Source of the DNA: Bacillota bacterium
GTDB lineage: Bacteria; Bacillota; Clostridia; Christensenellales; SZUA-584
Reading direction: 5' to 3'
Assembly: GCA_023396555.1 (NCBI GenBank)
Contig: JAEWWC010000176.1
Location: 1-25,358 of the forward strand
Length of the DNA: 25,358 nt
This document shows positions 1 through 6,964 of the stretch, in pieces. The notes beneath the pieces are model-generated. The model saw only the letters and a list, made by a program, of their open reading frames with translations. It ran no database searches and was not told the origin of the DNA. Positions within the stretch are counted from its first letter, which is position 1, and each line of letters opens with the position of its first letter. Both the position numbers and the translations under genes were made by a program.

Positions 1-1408
1 CTTCATAAGCACCCGAAAGCGAACCCGAAGCTGAACCTTGAAGGATGCAGGTTTCCAAAGTTGTGGCCGAAGAGTCAATGCCATTGGCAAGCAAAGTGAC
101 TTGCGCAGTGCCGTCTATCAGCAGCGTTCCATTAACACCGTTACGACCCCGACCGATGTCAAGACCGGCATCCATGCCCGACGCGCCACCTCTGGCGGTC
201 ACTTTGCCTCCTAAAATTTTAATGGTGCCACCATTATGTGAACCGGCTGTGTTTGTTCCTCCCGCGCCAATGCCCGCGGCATAGTTTCCCGCATAAGCCT
301 TGATTGTTCCGCTTGAAATGGTGATATTACCGCCGTTTCCTCCATACCCACCTCCGATACCGGCGCCCCAAAGTCCTCCCGTTGCTTCCACAACGCCGCC
401 TTGAATCTTGATGGTGCCGCCCGCGCTATACGACGCGCCACCAACACCCGAGCCACCTTGGTCTCCGCCGTATGCTTTGACTGTGCCACCGGTTATGGTG
501 ATGGCGCCACCGTCGGCATAAATCAGCCCGCCACCAATGCCCGCGCCGCGATCAGTACTTCTTGCTGTCACATCTCCACCGGAAATCAGGATTATACCTC
601 CGGCTCCATGAGCACCTCCGCCCAGTCCTGCACCATCTTTAGCACTGTTGGTTGTCACATTTCCGCCGGATATTGTAATCCTCCCACCGTCTTTTCCGCT
701 GCCACCGCCGATACCAGCACCAGCGCACGTATCGGCATATCCGCTTATTGCATTAACTGTGCCGCCCGAAATTGTTATTGTTCCGCCGCTACCATTATAG
801 CCGCCGCCGATGCCTGCGCCGCTGTATAGCGAAGTGCCTTCAACGACAAGTCCTGCATAGCCACCTGTGGCGTTAACTGTTCCGCCCGCTATACTGATCG
901 TACCGCCGTTACCATAATACCCTCCGCCTATTCCAGCGCCGTAGTTACCGCCAATTGCCGTCACAGAACCGCTGTTGATGGTTATGATACCTGACGAGCT
1001 GTTTTTTCCGCCGCCGATACCCGCGCCATTTGAGCCACCTTGAGCATTTATCGTACCCGTTCCTCCCGCTTGTCCGTAAACGCTCAGACTGTTCCCTGGC
1101 GATACCCTGATTCCTGCGTTATCAGGGCTGCCTGTTACTGACAGCGTGACCCCGTCCATGATAATTAAATGAACGTCGCCGCTCACAGTGATGGTGCCGT
1201 CTCGGGTCACATCACTGTCCACAACATACCAGCCTCCAGCCAGTGCGGCGGAATCAGCAGTTACGGGTGTAACGGTTAAACCTGCTGTTGTTTTTGTATC
1301 GCCGTTTTCATCAATAAATGTGTAATCATCTGCTGCCTGCGCAACCTGGGGTAGAAAAATCAACATCAGCCCTATGCACAACAGCAATGCCAAAAGCATT
1401 TTTTTCAT
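1..1408 (-). CDS. Secreted glycine-rich repeat protein, probable beta-helix surface protein (3' end cut by window)
   Basis: The frame is open without a stop from the ATG at 1408 to the window edge, giving 469 N-terminal residues; the C-terminus lies outside. The start is preceded by a GGGGG..GAGGA ribosome site. Residues 1-25 form a signal peptide (MKK, hydrophobic core, cleavage near AQA-AD). After a roughly 75-residue lead, about nine degenerate repeats of 30-40 residues follow, with the pattern GAGIGGG ... GGTITISGGTV. Such G-rich, Ile/Thr-alternating repeats are typical of right-handed parallel beta-helix surface proteins of gut Bacillota. The visible end (QGSASGSLSG) resembles the spacer that follows these repeats in such proteins. 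Anchor domains (LPXTG, SLH) would lie outside the window. It starts 63 bp after the TetR gene on the same strand and may be co-transcribed with it. Function (adhesion or carbohydrate contact) is inference. Confidence 0.8.
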   Translation of the reverse strand, partial: MKKMLLALLLCIGLMLIFLPQVAQAADDYTFIDENGDTKTTAGLTVTPVTADSAALAGGWYVVDSDVTRDGTITVSGDVHLIIMDGVTLSVTGSPDNAGIRVSPGNSLSVYGQAGGTGTINAQGGSNGAGIGGGKNSSSGIITINSGSVTAIGGNYGAGIGGGYYGNGGTISIAGGTVNATGGYAGLVVEGTSLYSGAGIGGGYNGSGGTITISGGTVNAISGYADTCAGAGIGGGSGKDGGRITISGGNVTTNSAKDGAGLGGGAHGAGGIILISGGDVTARSTDRGAGIGGGLIYADGGAITITGGTVKAYGGDQGGSGVGGASYSAGGTIKIQGGVVEATGGLWGAGIGGGYGGNGGNITISSGTIKAYAGNYAAGIGAGGTNTAGSHNGGTIKILGGKVTARGGASGMDAGLDIGRGRNGVNGTLLIDGTAQVTLLANGIDSSATTLETCILQGSASGSLSGAYE

Positions 1409-1471
1409 ATTCCTCTTCCCCCTTAATATACGGTCAATAATCAAAGCATCAATCGCTATAATACGCAATTC

Positions 1472-2083
1472 CTAACGCAATCCCTTTAGCACGAGCTCGA
1501 AGTGCGTTAGCGCCTCAGTTTTGTAATCAAAGTTAGGGTAACGAATGCACCACTCATAGGTAATTCCCCGGATCGCCATCACAAAATGCTTGGTCAGAAC
1601 ATCGAGTGGAATATCGGTCTTGAATTCTCCCCGTTTAATTCCACGGTCCAGCATGTCGCTGAACATTCTGTAAATCTCTCTGTTATAACTTGTGACTGCC
1701 CCTGTATCCACATCCTTGGTGATCTGAGCCCGATATAAGACTTGCAGTTTATCGTAGCCAATATCCATCAACACATCAGCGATTTTAGCAATCAGCGAAA
1801 GAAATAAGGCTTCCGTCGAAGAATCGCTTGGATAGGCATCAAGAAATTTTGTGTAATCCGTATCTACTTTTGCCACATGATCTTCTATTAAAGAAGTAAC
1901 AAGGGCGTCTTTTGACGCATAATGAACATAGAAGGAGCCCTTTGAAACGCCCGCCATTTTTACAATAGAGTCCACGTTTACCTCGTTGAAATCCTTGGAC
2001 GAGAATAATTCCGTTGCGCTTTCGTAGATCTTTTGCTTTGTGTTTTGGGCGTTTATTTTTCTGTTTTCTCCGTTATATGCCAT
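1472..2083 (-). CDS. TetR/AcrR-family transcriptional regulator
   Basis: 203 residues, the usual TetR length. The N-terminal DNA-binding domain (about residues 14-60) has the family pattern: helix KIYESATELF, then FNEVNVDSIVKMAGVSKGSFYVHYASKDAL, where VSKGSFYVHY is the recognition helix. The rest is the helical ligand and dimer domain, which I cannot assign to a ligand class. A perfect 12-bp dyad lies in its own promoter region (2130-2141), suggesting autoregulation. The next gene downstream on the same strand is the repeat surface protein, 63 bp away with no terminator seen, so that gene is a plausible target. The family call is secure; the effector is unknown. Confidence 0.93.
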   Translation of the reverse strand: MAYNGENRKINAQNTKQKIYESATELFSSKDFNEVNVDSIVKMAGVSKGSFYVHYASKDALVTSLIEDHVAKVDTDYTKFLDAYPSDSSTEALFLSLIAKIADVLMDIGYDKLQVLYRAQITKDVDTGAVTSYNREIYRMFSDMLDRGIKRGEFKTDIPLDVLTKHFVMAIRGITYEWCIRYPNFDYKTEALTHFELVLKGLR

Positions 2084-2129
2084 TTCTCTTCTACCAGATT
2101 CTAAACAGATAATTGCTCAGCAATTTATA

Positions 2130-2155
2130 TGACCGTGGTCAATGAATATATTATA
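2130..2155 (-). promoter_or_regulatory. Promoter -10 and TetR-type operator
   Basis: On the minus strand a perfect TATAAT (2150-2155) lies about 67 bp before the TetR start; the -35 region is poor. Immediately downstream, overlapping the expected transcription start, is the perfect dyad TGACCGTGGTCA (2130-2141). TetR proteins usually repress from such TTGACC-type palindromes. This fits autorepression, but binding is inferred. The gap between the TetR gene and the ATPase gene (2084-2504) otherwise holds only a repeat copy (2335-2361) and the ATPase promoter. Confidence 0.5.
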
Positions 2156-2334
2156 CTATGTAATTTAACAAAAATAAATATAGGAATGTATTAGAACGAG
2201 ATTTTAAGCAATGGGTTCATAATATCGCGTGTAAAGGATTGCATCACCTACTAACACAAATTTGTTTTTCGGTAAAAAACTTATATATTACGACTGGTTC
2301 GATCCTCCGAAAACCCTCATTGTAACGGAGATAT

Positions 2335-2361
2335 ATCACCCCCCAGGCGATATGCCTATAG
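2335..2361. repeat. Flanking direct repeat, copy 1
   Basis: A 27-bp sequence with core CCCCAGGCGATATGCCTATA. It recurs at 3765-3790 with one C fewer and two changes in the centre, on the other side of the ATPase gene. The core AGGC-N5-GCCT is a dyad. Sequence outside the repeat is unrelated between the two copies. Confidence 0.7.
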
Positions 2362-2466
2362 AATCTGCTCGTCGATTTTGCACTAGATACCTTTTTATTA
2401 TTCAATGGTGATAAGGTTTGATTACATCTTTGTGCAAACTTTTTAAGGTTATAACCATAAAAACTG

Positions 2467-2495
2467 TTGACTTATAGGGTATAAATCGGTATAGT
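2467..2495 (+). promoter_or_regulatory. Sigma-70 type promoter of the AAA ATPase gene
   Basis: TTGACT (2467-2472), a 17-bp spacer, then TATAGT (2490-2495). Transcription would start near 2502, giving a short leader of about 24 nt that carries GAGGTGA (2514-2520), five bases before the ATG at 2526. This layout argues against the in-frame ATG at 2505, which would lie before the ribosome site. Confidence 0.6.
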
Positions 2496-2525
2496 TTACG
2501 TATAATGAGTATTGAGGTGATAGCT

Positions 2526-3737
2526 ATGATAAAACGTCCTCAGTATACAGAGCAAATAACGCCGTATATAGATGCCCCGCTGGTTAAAATATTAACTGGT
2601 GTGAGACGGTGCGGGAAATCCACGATACTACTCCTGATCATGGATGAATTAAAAGCGCGCGGAATCTCTGAACAGAGAATTATCCATTATAACTTTGATT
2701 CTTTGAAGCATGATAACATCAAGGACTCTAAAAGCCTATACAAGGAAGTCCAAAGCAACTTAAATACCAACGGAAAAACCTATCTGTTTTTGGATGAAGT
2801 TCAGGAGATCAAGGATTGGGAAAAGGCTGTAAACAGCTTTATGAACGATTTCGATGTGGATATCTATGTGACAGGTTCCAACTCTCGAATGATGTCTTCC
2901 GAAATATCCACATATCTCACGGGGCGGTATGTATCGTTTCGGGTCTATCCACTATCTTTTGCCGAATACTTGAGCTTTAAGAAAACATATGCGTCAGTGG
3001 AGTCACCGCATTCAGAGCTAGCCAACTATCTTATGATGGGAGGTTTTCCTGCGCTACATCTGAGAGCCTATACTCAAAACGAAGCATATACGATCGTGCG
3101 TGATATTTATAATTCAACAATATTTACAGATATCGTTCAACGAAATCAGATCAGGAAAACTGATCAGCTTGAACGCATCGTTAAGTTCGTTTTTGATAAT
3201 GTTGGCCGAACCTTTTCCGCTAACTCGATTTCTTTATATTTGAAAAGTCAGCACAGAAGTGTCGATATTGAGACGGTTTATAGCTATTTATCCAAACTTG
3301 AAAGTGCGTATATCATACACCGCTGCTCTCGATATGATCTTCAGGGGAAAGAGATATTGAAGACGCAAGAAAAGTTTTATCTAGCCGATCCTGCTTTCAA
3401 ATACAGCATTCTCGGTTATTCGCCGACATCGGTTGCCGCAATGCTTGAAAACCTTGTGTACTTGGAGCTCATGCGGCGGGGCTATGGAGTCTATGTTGGA
3501 AAGCTTAACAATGCAGAGGTAGACTTTGTTGCTCAAAAACAAAATGAACGCTTATATATACAGGTTACAAAAGAGATAACCGAGCAGGCAACAGAAACAC
3601 GCGAATATGATCGATTACTTAGCATCCGTGATAATTATCCAAAGTACGTTCTCCGCACCGATGATTTTGCCGCAGGAAATTATGAGGGAATCAAGACAAT
3701 GCACGTTGCGGATTTTCTTTTAAGTAGCGAATTTTGA
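2526..3737 (+). CDS. AAA_14/DUF4143-family ATPase
   Basis: 403 residues from the ATG at 2526, chosen because GAGGTGA ends five bases before it. An upstream in-frame ATG at 2505 has no ribosome site. The N-terminal AAA domain has Walker A (GVRRCGKST, about residues 25-33), Walker B (TYLFLDEVQEI, about 86-96) and a sensor-like VTGSNSRM. The C-terminal part is DUF4143: LENLVYLELMRRGY, then AEVDFVAQ and YIQVTKEI, which resembles a PD-(D/E)XK nuclease-like fold with part of the catalytic set. These ATPases are widespread, often orphan, and of unproven function; some have been linked to stress or foreign DNA. It stands alone with its own promoter and is flanked by the 2335/3765 repeats. Family call sure, role unknown. 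Confidence 0.93.
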   Translation: MIKRPQYTEQITPYIDAPLVKILTGVRRCGKSTILLLIMDELKARGISEQRIIHYNFDSLKHDNIKDSKSLYKEVQSNLNTNGKTYLFLDEVQEIKDWEKAVNSFMNDFDVDIYVTGSNSRMMSSEISTYLTGRYVSFRVYPLSFAEYLSFKKTYASVESPHSELANYLMMGGFPALHLRAYTQNEAYTIVRDIYNSTIFTDIVQRNQIRKTDQLERIVKFVFDNVGRTFSANSISLYLKSQHRSVDIETVYSYLSKLESAYIIHRCSRYDLQGKEILKTQEKFYLADPAFKYSILGYSPTSVAAMLENLVYLELMRRGYGVYVGKLNNAEVDFVAQKQNERLYIQVTKEITEQATETREYDRLLSIRDNYPKYVLRTDDFAAGNYEGIKTMHVADFLLSSEF

Positions 3738-3764
3738 GGATTACAAGATACTGTGGCTATTTGA

Positions 3765-3790
3765 ATCACCCCCAGGCGGCATGCCTATAG
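3765..3790. repeat. Flanking direct repeat, copy 2
   Basis: 26 bp, nearly identical to 2335-2361 (ATCACCCCC, AGGCGGCATGCCTATAG). It begins 27 bp after the ATPase stop codon. Together the two copies bracket the ATPase gene at a distance of about 1.43 kb. Confidence 0.7.
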
Positions 3791-3828
3791 TTCAAGTATA
3801 TAGGCAGAAAGGCCAAAAGGCCTGTTTT
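3783..3828 (+). terminator. Hairpins after the ATPase gene, weak terminator
   Basis: GCCTATA (3783-3789) pairs with TATAGGC (3799-3805). Next to it AGGCC-AAAA-GGCCT (3810-3823) is followed by GTTTT. The T-run is short, so termination is only possible. The first hairpin uses the 3' end of the flanking repeat. Confidence 0.35.
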
Positions 3829-3902
3829 AAGGGATACTTACGGCTTCAACTAAGTAAAATTCATCAAAAAGTCTTCACTCATACATGCTTTTATTTCAAA
3901 GT

Positions 3903-3946
3903 GTAGTATTAATGTAGTATTGAAGGGTTTTAACCCGGTTAAAACC
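3903..3946. repeat. Direct repeats and 21-bp perfect palindrome near the integrase 3' end
   Basis: GTAGTATT occurs at 3903-3910 and 3914-3921. It is followed by GGTTTTAACC-c-GGTTAAAACC (3926-3946), a perfect 10-bp inverted repeat with a one-base centre. The cluster lies 38 bp beyond the stop of the truncated recombinase, where integrative elements often carry recombinase or excisionase binding sites. That role is inference. Confidence 0.5.
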
Positions 3947-3983
3947 GTAAAATATGGTGAGATGTGCTGTGTTTATTGACCTT

Positions 3984-4730
3984 TCACCTTTCTAGTTCAT
4001 CTCGCTTTTTTGTCTTCTGCTTCGGCTGCTCTTGCGGCCCAAAGGCAGCCATTTTCTCAAGGTGTGTATTTAGTGAGTTAATGGCTTCATCTTCTTTGAA
4101 CTTGGTCAGATGGGTGTATACAGCTAGTGTCATCTCAATATCAGCATGACCTAAAAAGCGCTGCGCAGATTTAATATCAACTCCTGCTTCATAGAGCATA
4201 GAAGCATAGGTATGCCGAAACATGTGCGCAGTGATGTGGTCAATGACTTGAACCTTCTTTTGTGCCCGGGAGGCATCTCGGCCACCCGCCTGCAGATTCA
4301 GATAATGAAGATAACTGTTCCATGCTCGATAATAAGCGGTACCTGTCATCAAATCCCCTTTTGCATCAGGACACACTAATTCAAATGGATGAGGCAGGTC
4401 TCGAAGAATGTCAGCCAAGAAATTAGGAATAGGCACCTCACGTACTCCGGCCCTAGATTTAGGCTTTTTAATCTGCGTCTGATTCTTAAGTATGCTCGCC
4501 GATTTATTTACCAGAAGGACTTTTCTTTCAAGATCGATATCCTCCCAAGTGAGCGCCAATAGCTCGCCACGTCGCAGTCCGCAATACATCATTATCATGG
4601 CTGCATGACCCATACGGTGCTCTTGCCATGTACGGTTAACAAGTTCTCTCTCTTCTTCTGTCAATGCACGACGTTCGTTTGGTTCAATGGTTGGAACCTT
4701 AACAGTCTTTTTATGTGTAAATTTTATTTT
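3984..4730 (-). pseudogene. Tyrosine recombinase/integrase lacking its N-terminal domain
   Basis: The frame opens only after a stop at 4731-4733. The first possible start is a TTG at 4664 (226 residues), with about 22 more integrase-like codons readable before it (ending in VPTIEPNERRAL). Full-length relatives have about 370-400 residues, with an arm-binding and SAM-like core-binding domain first; those are missing. The catalytic domain is complete: Arg in CGLRRGELLAL (about residue 31 from the TTG), H147-x-x-R150 in HMFRHTYAS, H173 in FLGHAD and Tyr183 in AVYTHL. The break lies 11-14 bp from the stop of the DUF3307 gene, so a deletion probably fused the two regions. Without its DNA-binding domains it is unlikely to act alone. 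It marks a former integrative element. Confidence 0.85.
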
Positions 4731-4743
4731 TTAAGTATTTAAG

Positions 4744-5547
4744 TCAACTAATGATTATGTAGGACACCAATGCCACAACAGCGCTTAATAGAGTACCTAA
4801 TAAATAGTACTCGGCAAATTGTTTATCTTCTGAAATTTTATTATATCTTGCTATTGATTTTGCTGTTAAAACTAAACCAATTGCTGAATATTGCTGAATG
4901 GATAATAGAATTATTATAATCAATCTTTCTAATACACCAATGAAAGCACCTGCTCTTTTATTAGTATCCTGTTGATTGGCACCCTGTTGGTTGGCACCCT
5001 GTTGGTTGGCACCCTGTTGATTGGCATCCTGTTGATTACCATGAGGGTTTGGTTTAAACTGTATTAGTAAATGTTTAATGATAACATTTGTAGGTTTCCA
5101 TATTATCAGAAGCAATAAAGTCCAGCATAATAATTTATATTCAGATACATTAATAGAATTAAATATATTCTCTACAAAAGAGAGCGGCTTAATAGATTGG
5201 CCTTTTCTCATAAAGAAAAAACTGATTAAAATTATACTTAATATATGTAAAACCTGATCCACAATAAAAACTAACTTCTGCTTTTCATTAATTTTATTTG
5301 TTTTTATTAGATAGAATTTAATAGAATCAATTATCCAGTGACATATTGATAATAAAGTAATCGCGATTAGTACGTTAAATGAAAATACAGGAATAATAAT
5401 AACTACAGCAATGGCCAGATAGATTAAAGCATGCTTAATCAACTTGGAATAATATTTATCTTTTTCTTTAGCCATTAAATCTGTTTGAAAATAAAAATCG
5501 CCCAATATATGTATTAGTAAAAAAAACAAAACTACCGTTCTAAACAT
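4744..5547 (-). CDS. DUF3307-family multipass membrane protein
   Basis: 267 residues. Residues 1-20 are hydrophobic and lead into the DUF3307 signature HILGDFYFQTD (13-23), followed by K, H39 and CHWIIDSIKFYL (69-80). The conserved H/D/K residues face the membrane and may be catalytic or metal-binding, which is unproven. Further hydrophobic segments lie near 41-69, 92-112, 139-158 and 203-262, giving roughly six membrane spans. A Gln-rich linker (171-195) is encoded by five 15-bp repeats. The ATG overlaps the end of the SatD-like gene by 8 bp, so the two are translationally coupled. DUF3307 and SatD proteins recur as neighbours, so the pair is probably a functional unit. The gene is much AT-richer than the sugar cluster. 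Confidence 0.85.
   Translation of the reverse strand: MFRTVVLFFLLIHILGDFYFQTDLMAKEKDKYYSKLIKHALIYLAIAVVIIIPVFSFNVLIAITLLSICHWIIDSIKFYLIKTNKINEKQKLVFIVDQVLHILSIILISFFFMRKGQSIKPLSFVENIFNSINVSEYKLLCWTLLLLIIWKPTNVIIKHLLIQFKPNPHGNQQDANQQGANQQGANQQGANQQDTNKRAGAFIGVLERLIIIILLSIQQYSAIGLVLTAKSIARYNKISEDKQFAEYYLLGTLLSAVVALVSYIIIS
4966..5040 (-). repeat. Five 15-bp tandem repeats inside the DUF3307 gene
   Basis: Five units of 15 bp (4966, 4981, 4996, 5011, 5026), type ACCCTGTTGGTTGGC on the plus strand, encode a five-residue NQQGA/NQQDA repeat in the linker before the last membrane segments. The unit length keeps the frame, so slippage would change only linker length. Confidence 0.9.
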
Positions 5548-6229
5548 TTATATCCCCTTTAATTTCGGATAATACATTTGAGATAGTATCCATTGTTTTC
5601 TTATAAGAATAATAACCGGAATTGGATAGATTCTTTTGTACACTTGATTGAGTTATCCCTAATCTTTCTGCTGCCTTAATCTGATTGTCACCATGCTCCA
5701 TACAATCGTAAATTATTTCTCGTTGACGGTTGGTCCACTTACTTTTTATAAAAGTACATAATCCAAAAATAGCGTTTAATAAAATATCAACTTCGTTATT
5801 ATTGCTTGTTCCAATCATTATATTAGTATCGATTTCTTTTTTTCTTCTTTTTATTTCTTTTAAATTGTTAATCATCTCTCTGGCATTATAATAAGCTGGG
5901 CCATCAGCGCCGATAGGGATATCCGGATTGATAGTAGTTGTTATTTCACCAACTCCTATTCCAAACCTGATTTGAGTAGGGTACATTTTTCTTTCAATGT
6001 ATTCTATTATTTCGATTGTATTAGAGCCTGCTTTAAGCAAACCCTGAAATTCATCTCCTAAAGTAATCATAAATTTTGACGCAATAGCTTCAGGGAATTT
6101 TTTATTTATTATATCTAGTGTATCGTTTAGTTTTTTCTGGACCACATTTCTTTCTTTGATTTGCTTTGACCCAATAATATCACCTATAATAGCTATATAA
6201 GGCTTATAATTAAAAAAGAAAAAAAACAA
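5540..6229 (-). CDS. SatD-family protein: cyclase-like domain plus C-terminal HTH
   Basis: 229 residues from a TTG at 6229, chosen because AGGCGGTGA lies five bases before it and the promoter at 6250-6277 would start transcription near 6243. A GTG at 6238 is in frame but overlaps that ribosome site. After a poly-Phe start comes YIAIIGDIIGSK (about 11-22), MITLGDEFQGL (54-64), RFGIGVGE (88-95) and ADGPAYYNAR (108-117). The end (about 180-205) is a helix-turn-helix (NQIKAAERLGITQSSVQKNL). SatD belongs to the Streptococcus mutans sat locus family and its biochemistry is unsettled. The order Asp (D17), GDEF-like Asp (D59), IGVGE strand and late Arg (R117) resembles class III nucleotide cyclases; this is my inference. 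It is coupled to the DUF3307 gene by an 8-bp overlap. T-runs directly after the start codon (T8 and T6) are slippage-prone. Confidence 0.8.
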   Translation of the reverse strand: MFFFFFNYKPYIAIIGDIIGSKQIKERNVVQKKLNDTLDIINKKFPEAIASKFMITLGDEFQGLLKAGSNTIEIIEYIERKMYPTQIRFGIGVGEITTTINPDIPIGADGPAYYNAREMINNLKEIKRRKKEIDTNIMIGTSNNNEVDILLNAIFGLCTFIKSKWTNRQREIIYDCMEHGDNQIKAAERLGITQSSVQKNLSNSGYYSYKKTMDTISNVLSEIKGDINV

Positions 6230-6249
6230 GATTATCACCGCCTTTATTT

Positions 6250-6277
6250 ATTATATCATTTAGTTTCCAATCTGCAA
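6250..6277 (-). promoter_or_regulatory. Promoter of the SatD-like/DUF3307 operon
   Basis: On the minus strand TTGCAG (6272-6277), a 16-bp spacer and a perfect TATAAT (6250-6255). The predicted start near 6243 leaves a very short leader beginning just before the AGGCGGTGA ribosome site. Confidence 0.65.
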
Positions 6278-6280
6278 GAA

Positions 6281-6367
6281 GATTATTCGCCCACAGATGA
6301 ATAATTAAAGATTATTCGCCCACAGATGAATAATTAAAGATTATTCCCCTATAGATGAATAATTGGT
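6281..6367. repeat. Three tandem 29-bp palindromic repeats, likely operator array
   Basis: Copies begin at 6281, 6310 and 6339 with an exact 29-bp period; the first two are identical and the third has a few changes. Each holds an inverted repeat, ATTATTC ... GAATAAT, around a 9-10 nt centre (GCCCACAGAT). The array abuts the -35 box of the SatD-like operon (6272-6277), the position of an upstream regulator site. No variable spacers separate the copies. Confidence 0.85.
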
Positions 6368-6468
6368 GTATGTTTTGAGAATGAATCAGCATAGGCTTTT
6401 AAGAATTCGTTAACAAAAGATGCCGCCTTTCAGCAGCATCATACGGAATTTCGAATTACACATTTGCA

Positions 6469-6527
6469 TATTAGCAGAATTTGTGGATAGCTGTTTTTCA
6501 GCGTTTTTGCTAATAAACTGCTAATAA
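6469..6527. repeat. TGCTAATAA motifs, possible arm-type recombinase sites
   Basis: TGCTAATAA occurs at 6508-6516 and 6519-6527 (11-bp period), with an inverted TATTAGCAG at 6469-6477. They lie between the SatD-like operon and the tRNA-half array. Short repeated sites near a tRNA attachment region resemble integrase arm sites, but this is inference. The rest of 6368-6667 shows only small hairpins (CCCCA-N4-TGGGG near 6531-6544; ACTGCGCAGT at 6559-6568) and no gene. Confidence 0.4.
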
Positions 6528-6667
6528 GACCCCAAAATATGGGGCAATATCGGGTTAAACTGCGCAGTACCGGAGGAAAACCGGATTGCCGGAAAACCCA
6601 GTATTTAAGCGGGTTTTACAGCATTGTAAAGCCTTGTGCAGCACCCAGAAATAATCGTCTGGCTGAA

Positions 6668-6703
6668 CTCCTAAGTATAGGAGGTTCGATCTACGGAACT
6701 GCA
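6668..6703 (+). other. tRNA 3'-half fragment beginning at the anticodon loop (unit A)
   Basis: It starts with CTCCTAA (6668-6674) and continues TATAGGAGGTTCGATC to an acceptor-like ACGGAACT-GCA. It is repeated almost exactly at 6904-6939. No 5' half precedes it. The T arm is about four bases too short for a functional tRNA, so it is a relic. Confidence 0.6.
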
Positions 6704-6727
6704 TAAAATCAAATAATTCATGCATAT

Positions 6728-6765
6728 GCACCTATAGCTCAGTAGGATAGGCGTTCGCCTCCTAA
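6728..6765 (+). other. tRNA-Arg(CCU) 5'-half fragment (unit B)
   Basis: It carries the acceptor 5' strand GCACCTA, a D arm (GCTC ... with one GA lost before GGCG) and the anticodon loop CTCCTAA (6759-6765), then leaves the tRNA sequence at once for CCCGCTGGGATATGGGGCAA. It is closely related to the 5' half of 6965-7041. Confidence 0.6.
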
Positions 6766-6798
6766 CCCGCTGGGATATGGGGCAAAAGTACATAACGA

Positions 6799-6837
6799 GC
6801 ACCCGTAGCTCAGTAGGATAGAGCACACGCCTCCTAA
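6799..6837 (+). other. Native tRNA-Arg(CCU) 5' half, detached (unit C)
   Basis: 39 nt forming acceptor strand GCACCCG, D arm GCTC/GAGC, anticodon strand CACGC and loop CTCCTAA. The acceptor and anticodon strands pair perfectly (7/7 and 5/5) with CGGGTGC and GCGTG of the 3' half at 7004-7041. So this is the original partner of that 3' half, now 166 bp away. The loop is followed by CCCGATGCGATATGGGGTAA, very like the sequence following unit B. Confidence 0.75.
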
Positions 6838-6871
6838 CCCGATGCGATATGGGGTAAAAATCGAATAATAT

Positions 6872-6936
6872 GTTCCCGTAGCTCAGGCGGATAGAGCGGT
6901 CGCCTCCTAAGTATAGGAGGTTCGATCTACGGAACT
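6872..6936 (+). other. Degenerate tRNA-like gene joined at CTCCTAA (unit D)
   Basis: The 5' part has GTTCCCG, a D arm GCTC/GAGC and loop CTCCTAA (6904-6910). The 3' part is the same relic as in unit A, ending ACGGAAC-T-GCA. Five of seven acceptor pairs can form, but the T arm is too short and the terminal triplet is GCA rather than CCA. Probably not a working tRNA. Confidence 0.5.
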
Positions 6937-6964
6937 GCATAAAAATTTAATAATTCATGCATAT

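Noticed and set aside
401..829. Plus-strand 142-residue frame rich in Thr/Ala/Cys
   Set aside because: It is the mirror of the repeat region of the minus-strand surface protein gene.
6281..6367. Short regularly spaced repeats as a CRISPR array
   Set aside because: The 29-bp units are directly adjacent with no variable spacers, only three copies exist and no cas genes are near.
6671..6940. Minus-strand 89-residue frame over the tRNA units
   Set aside because: Its repeats (CPISQRVRRR) simply reflect the repeated tRNA halves read backwards.
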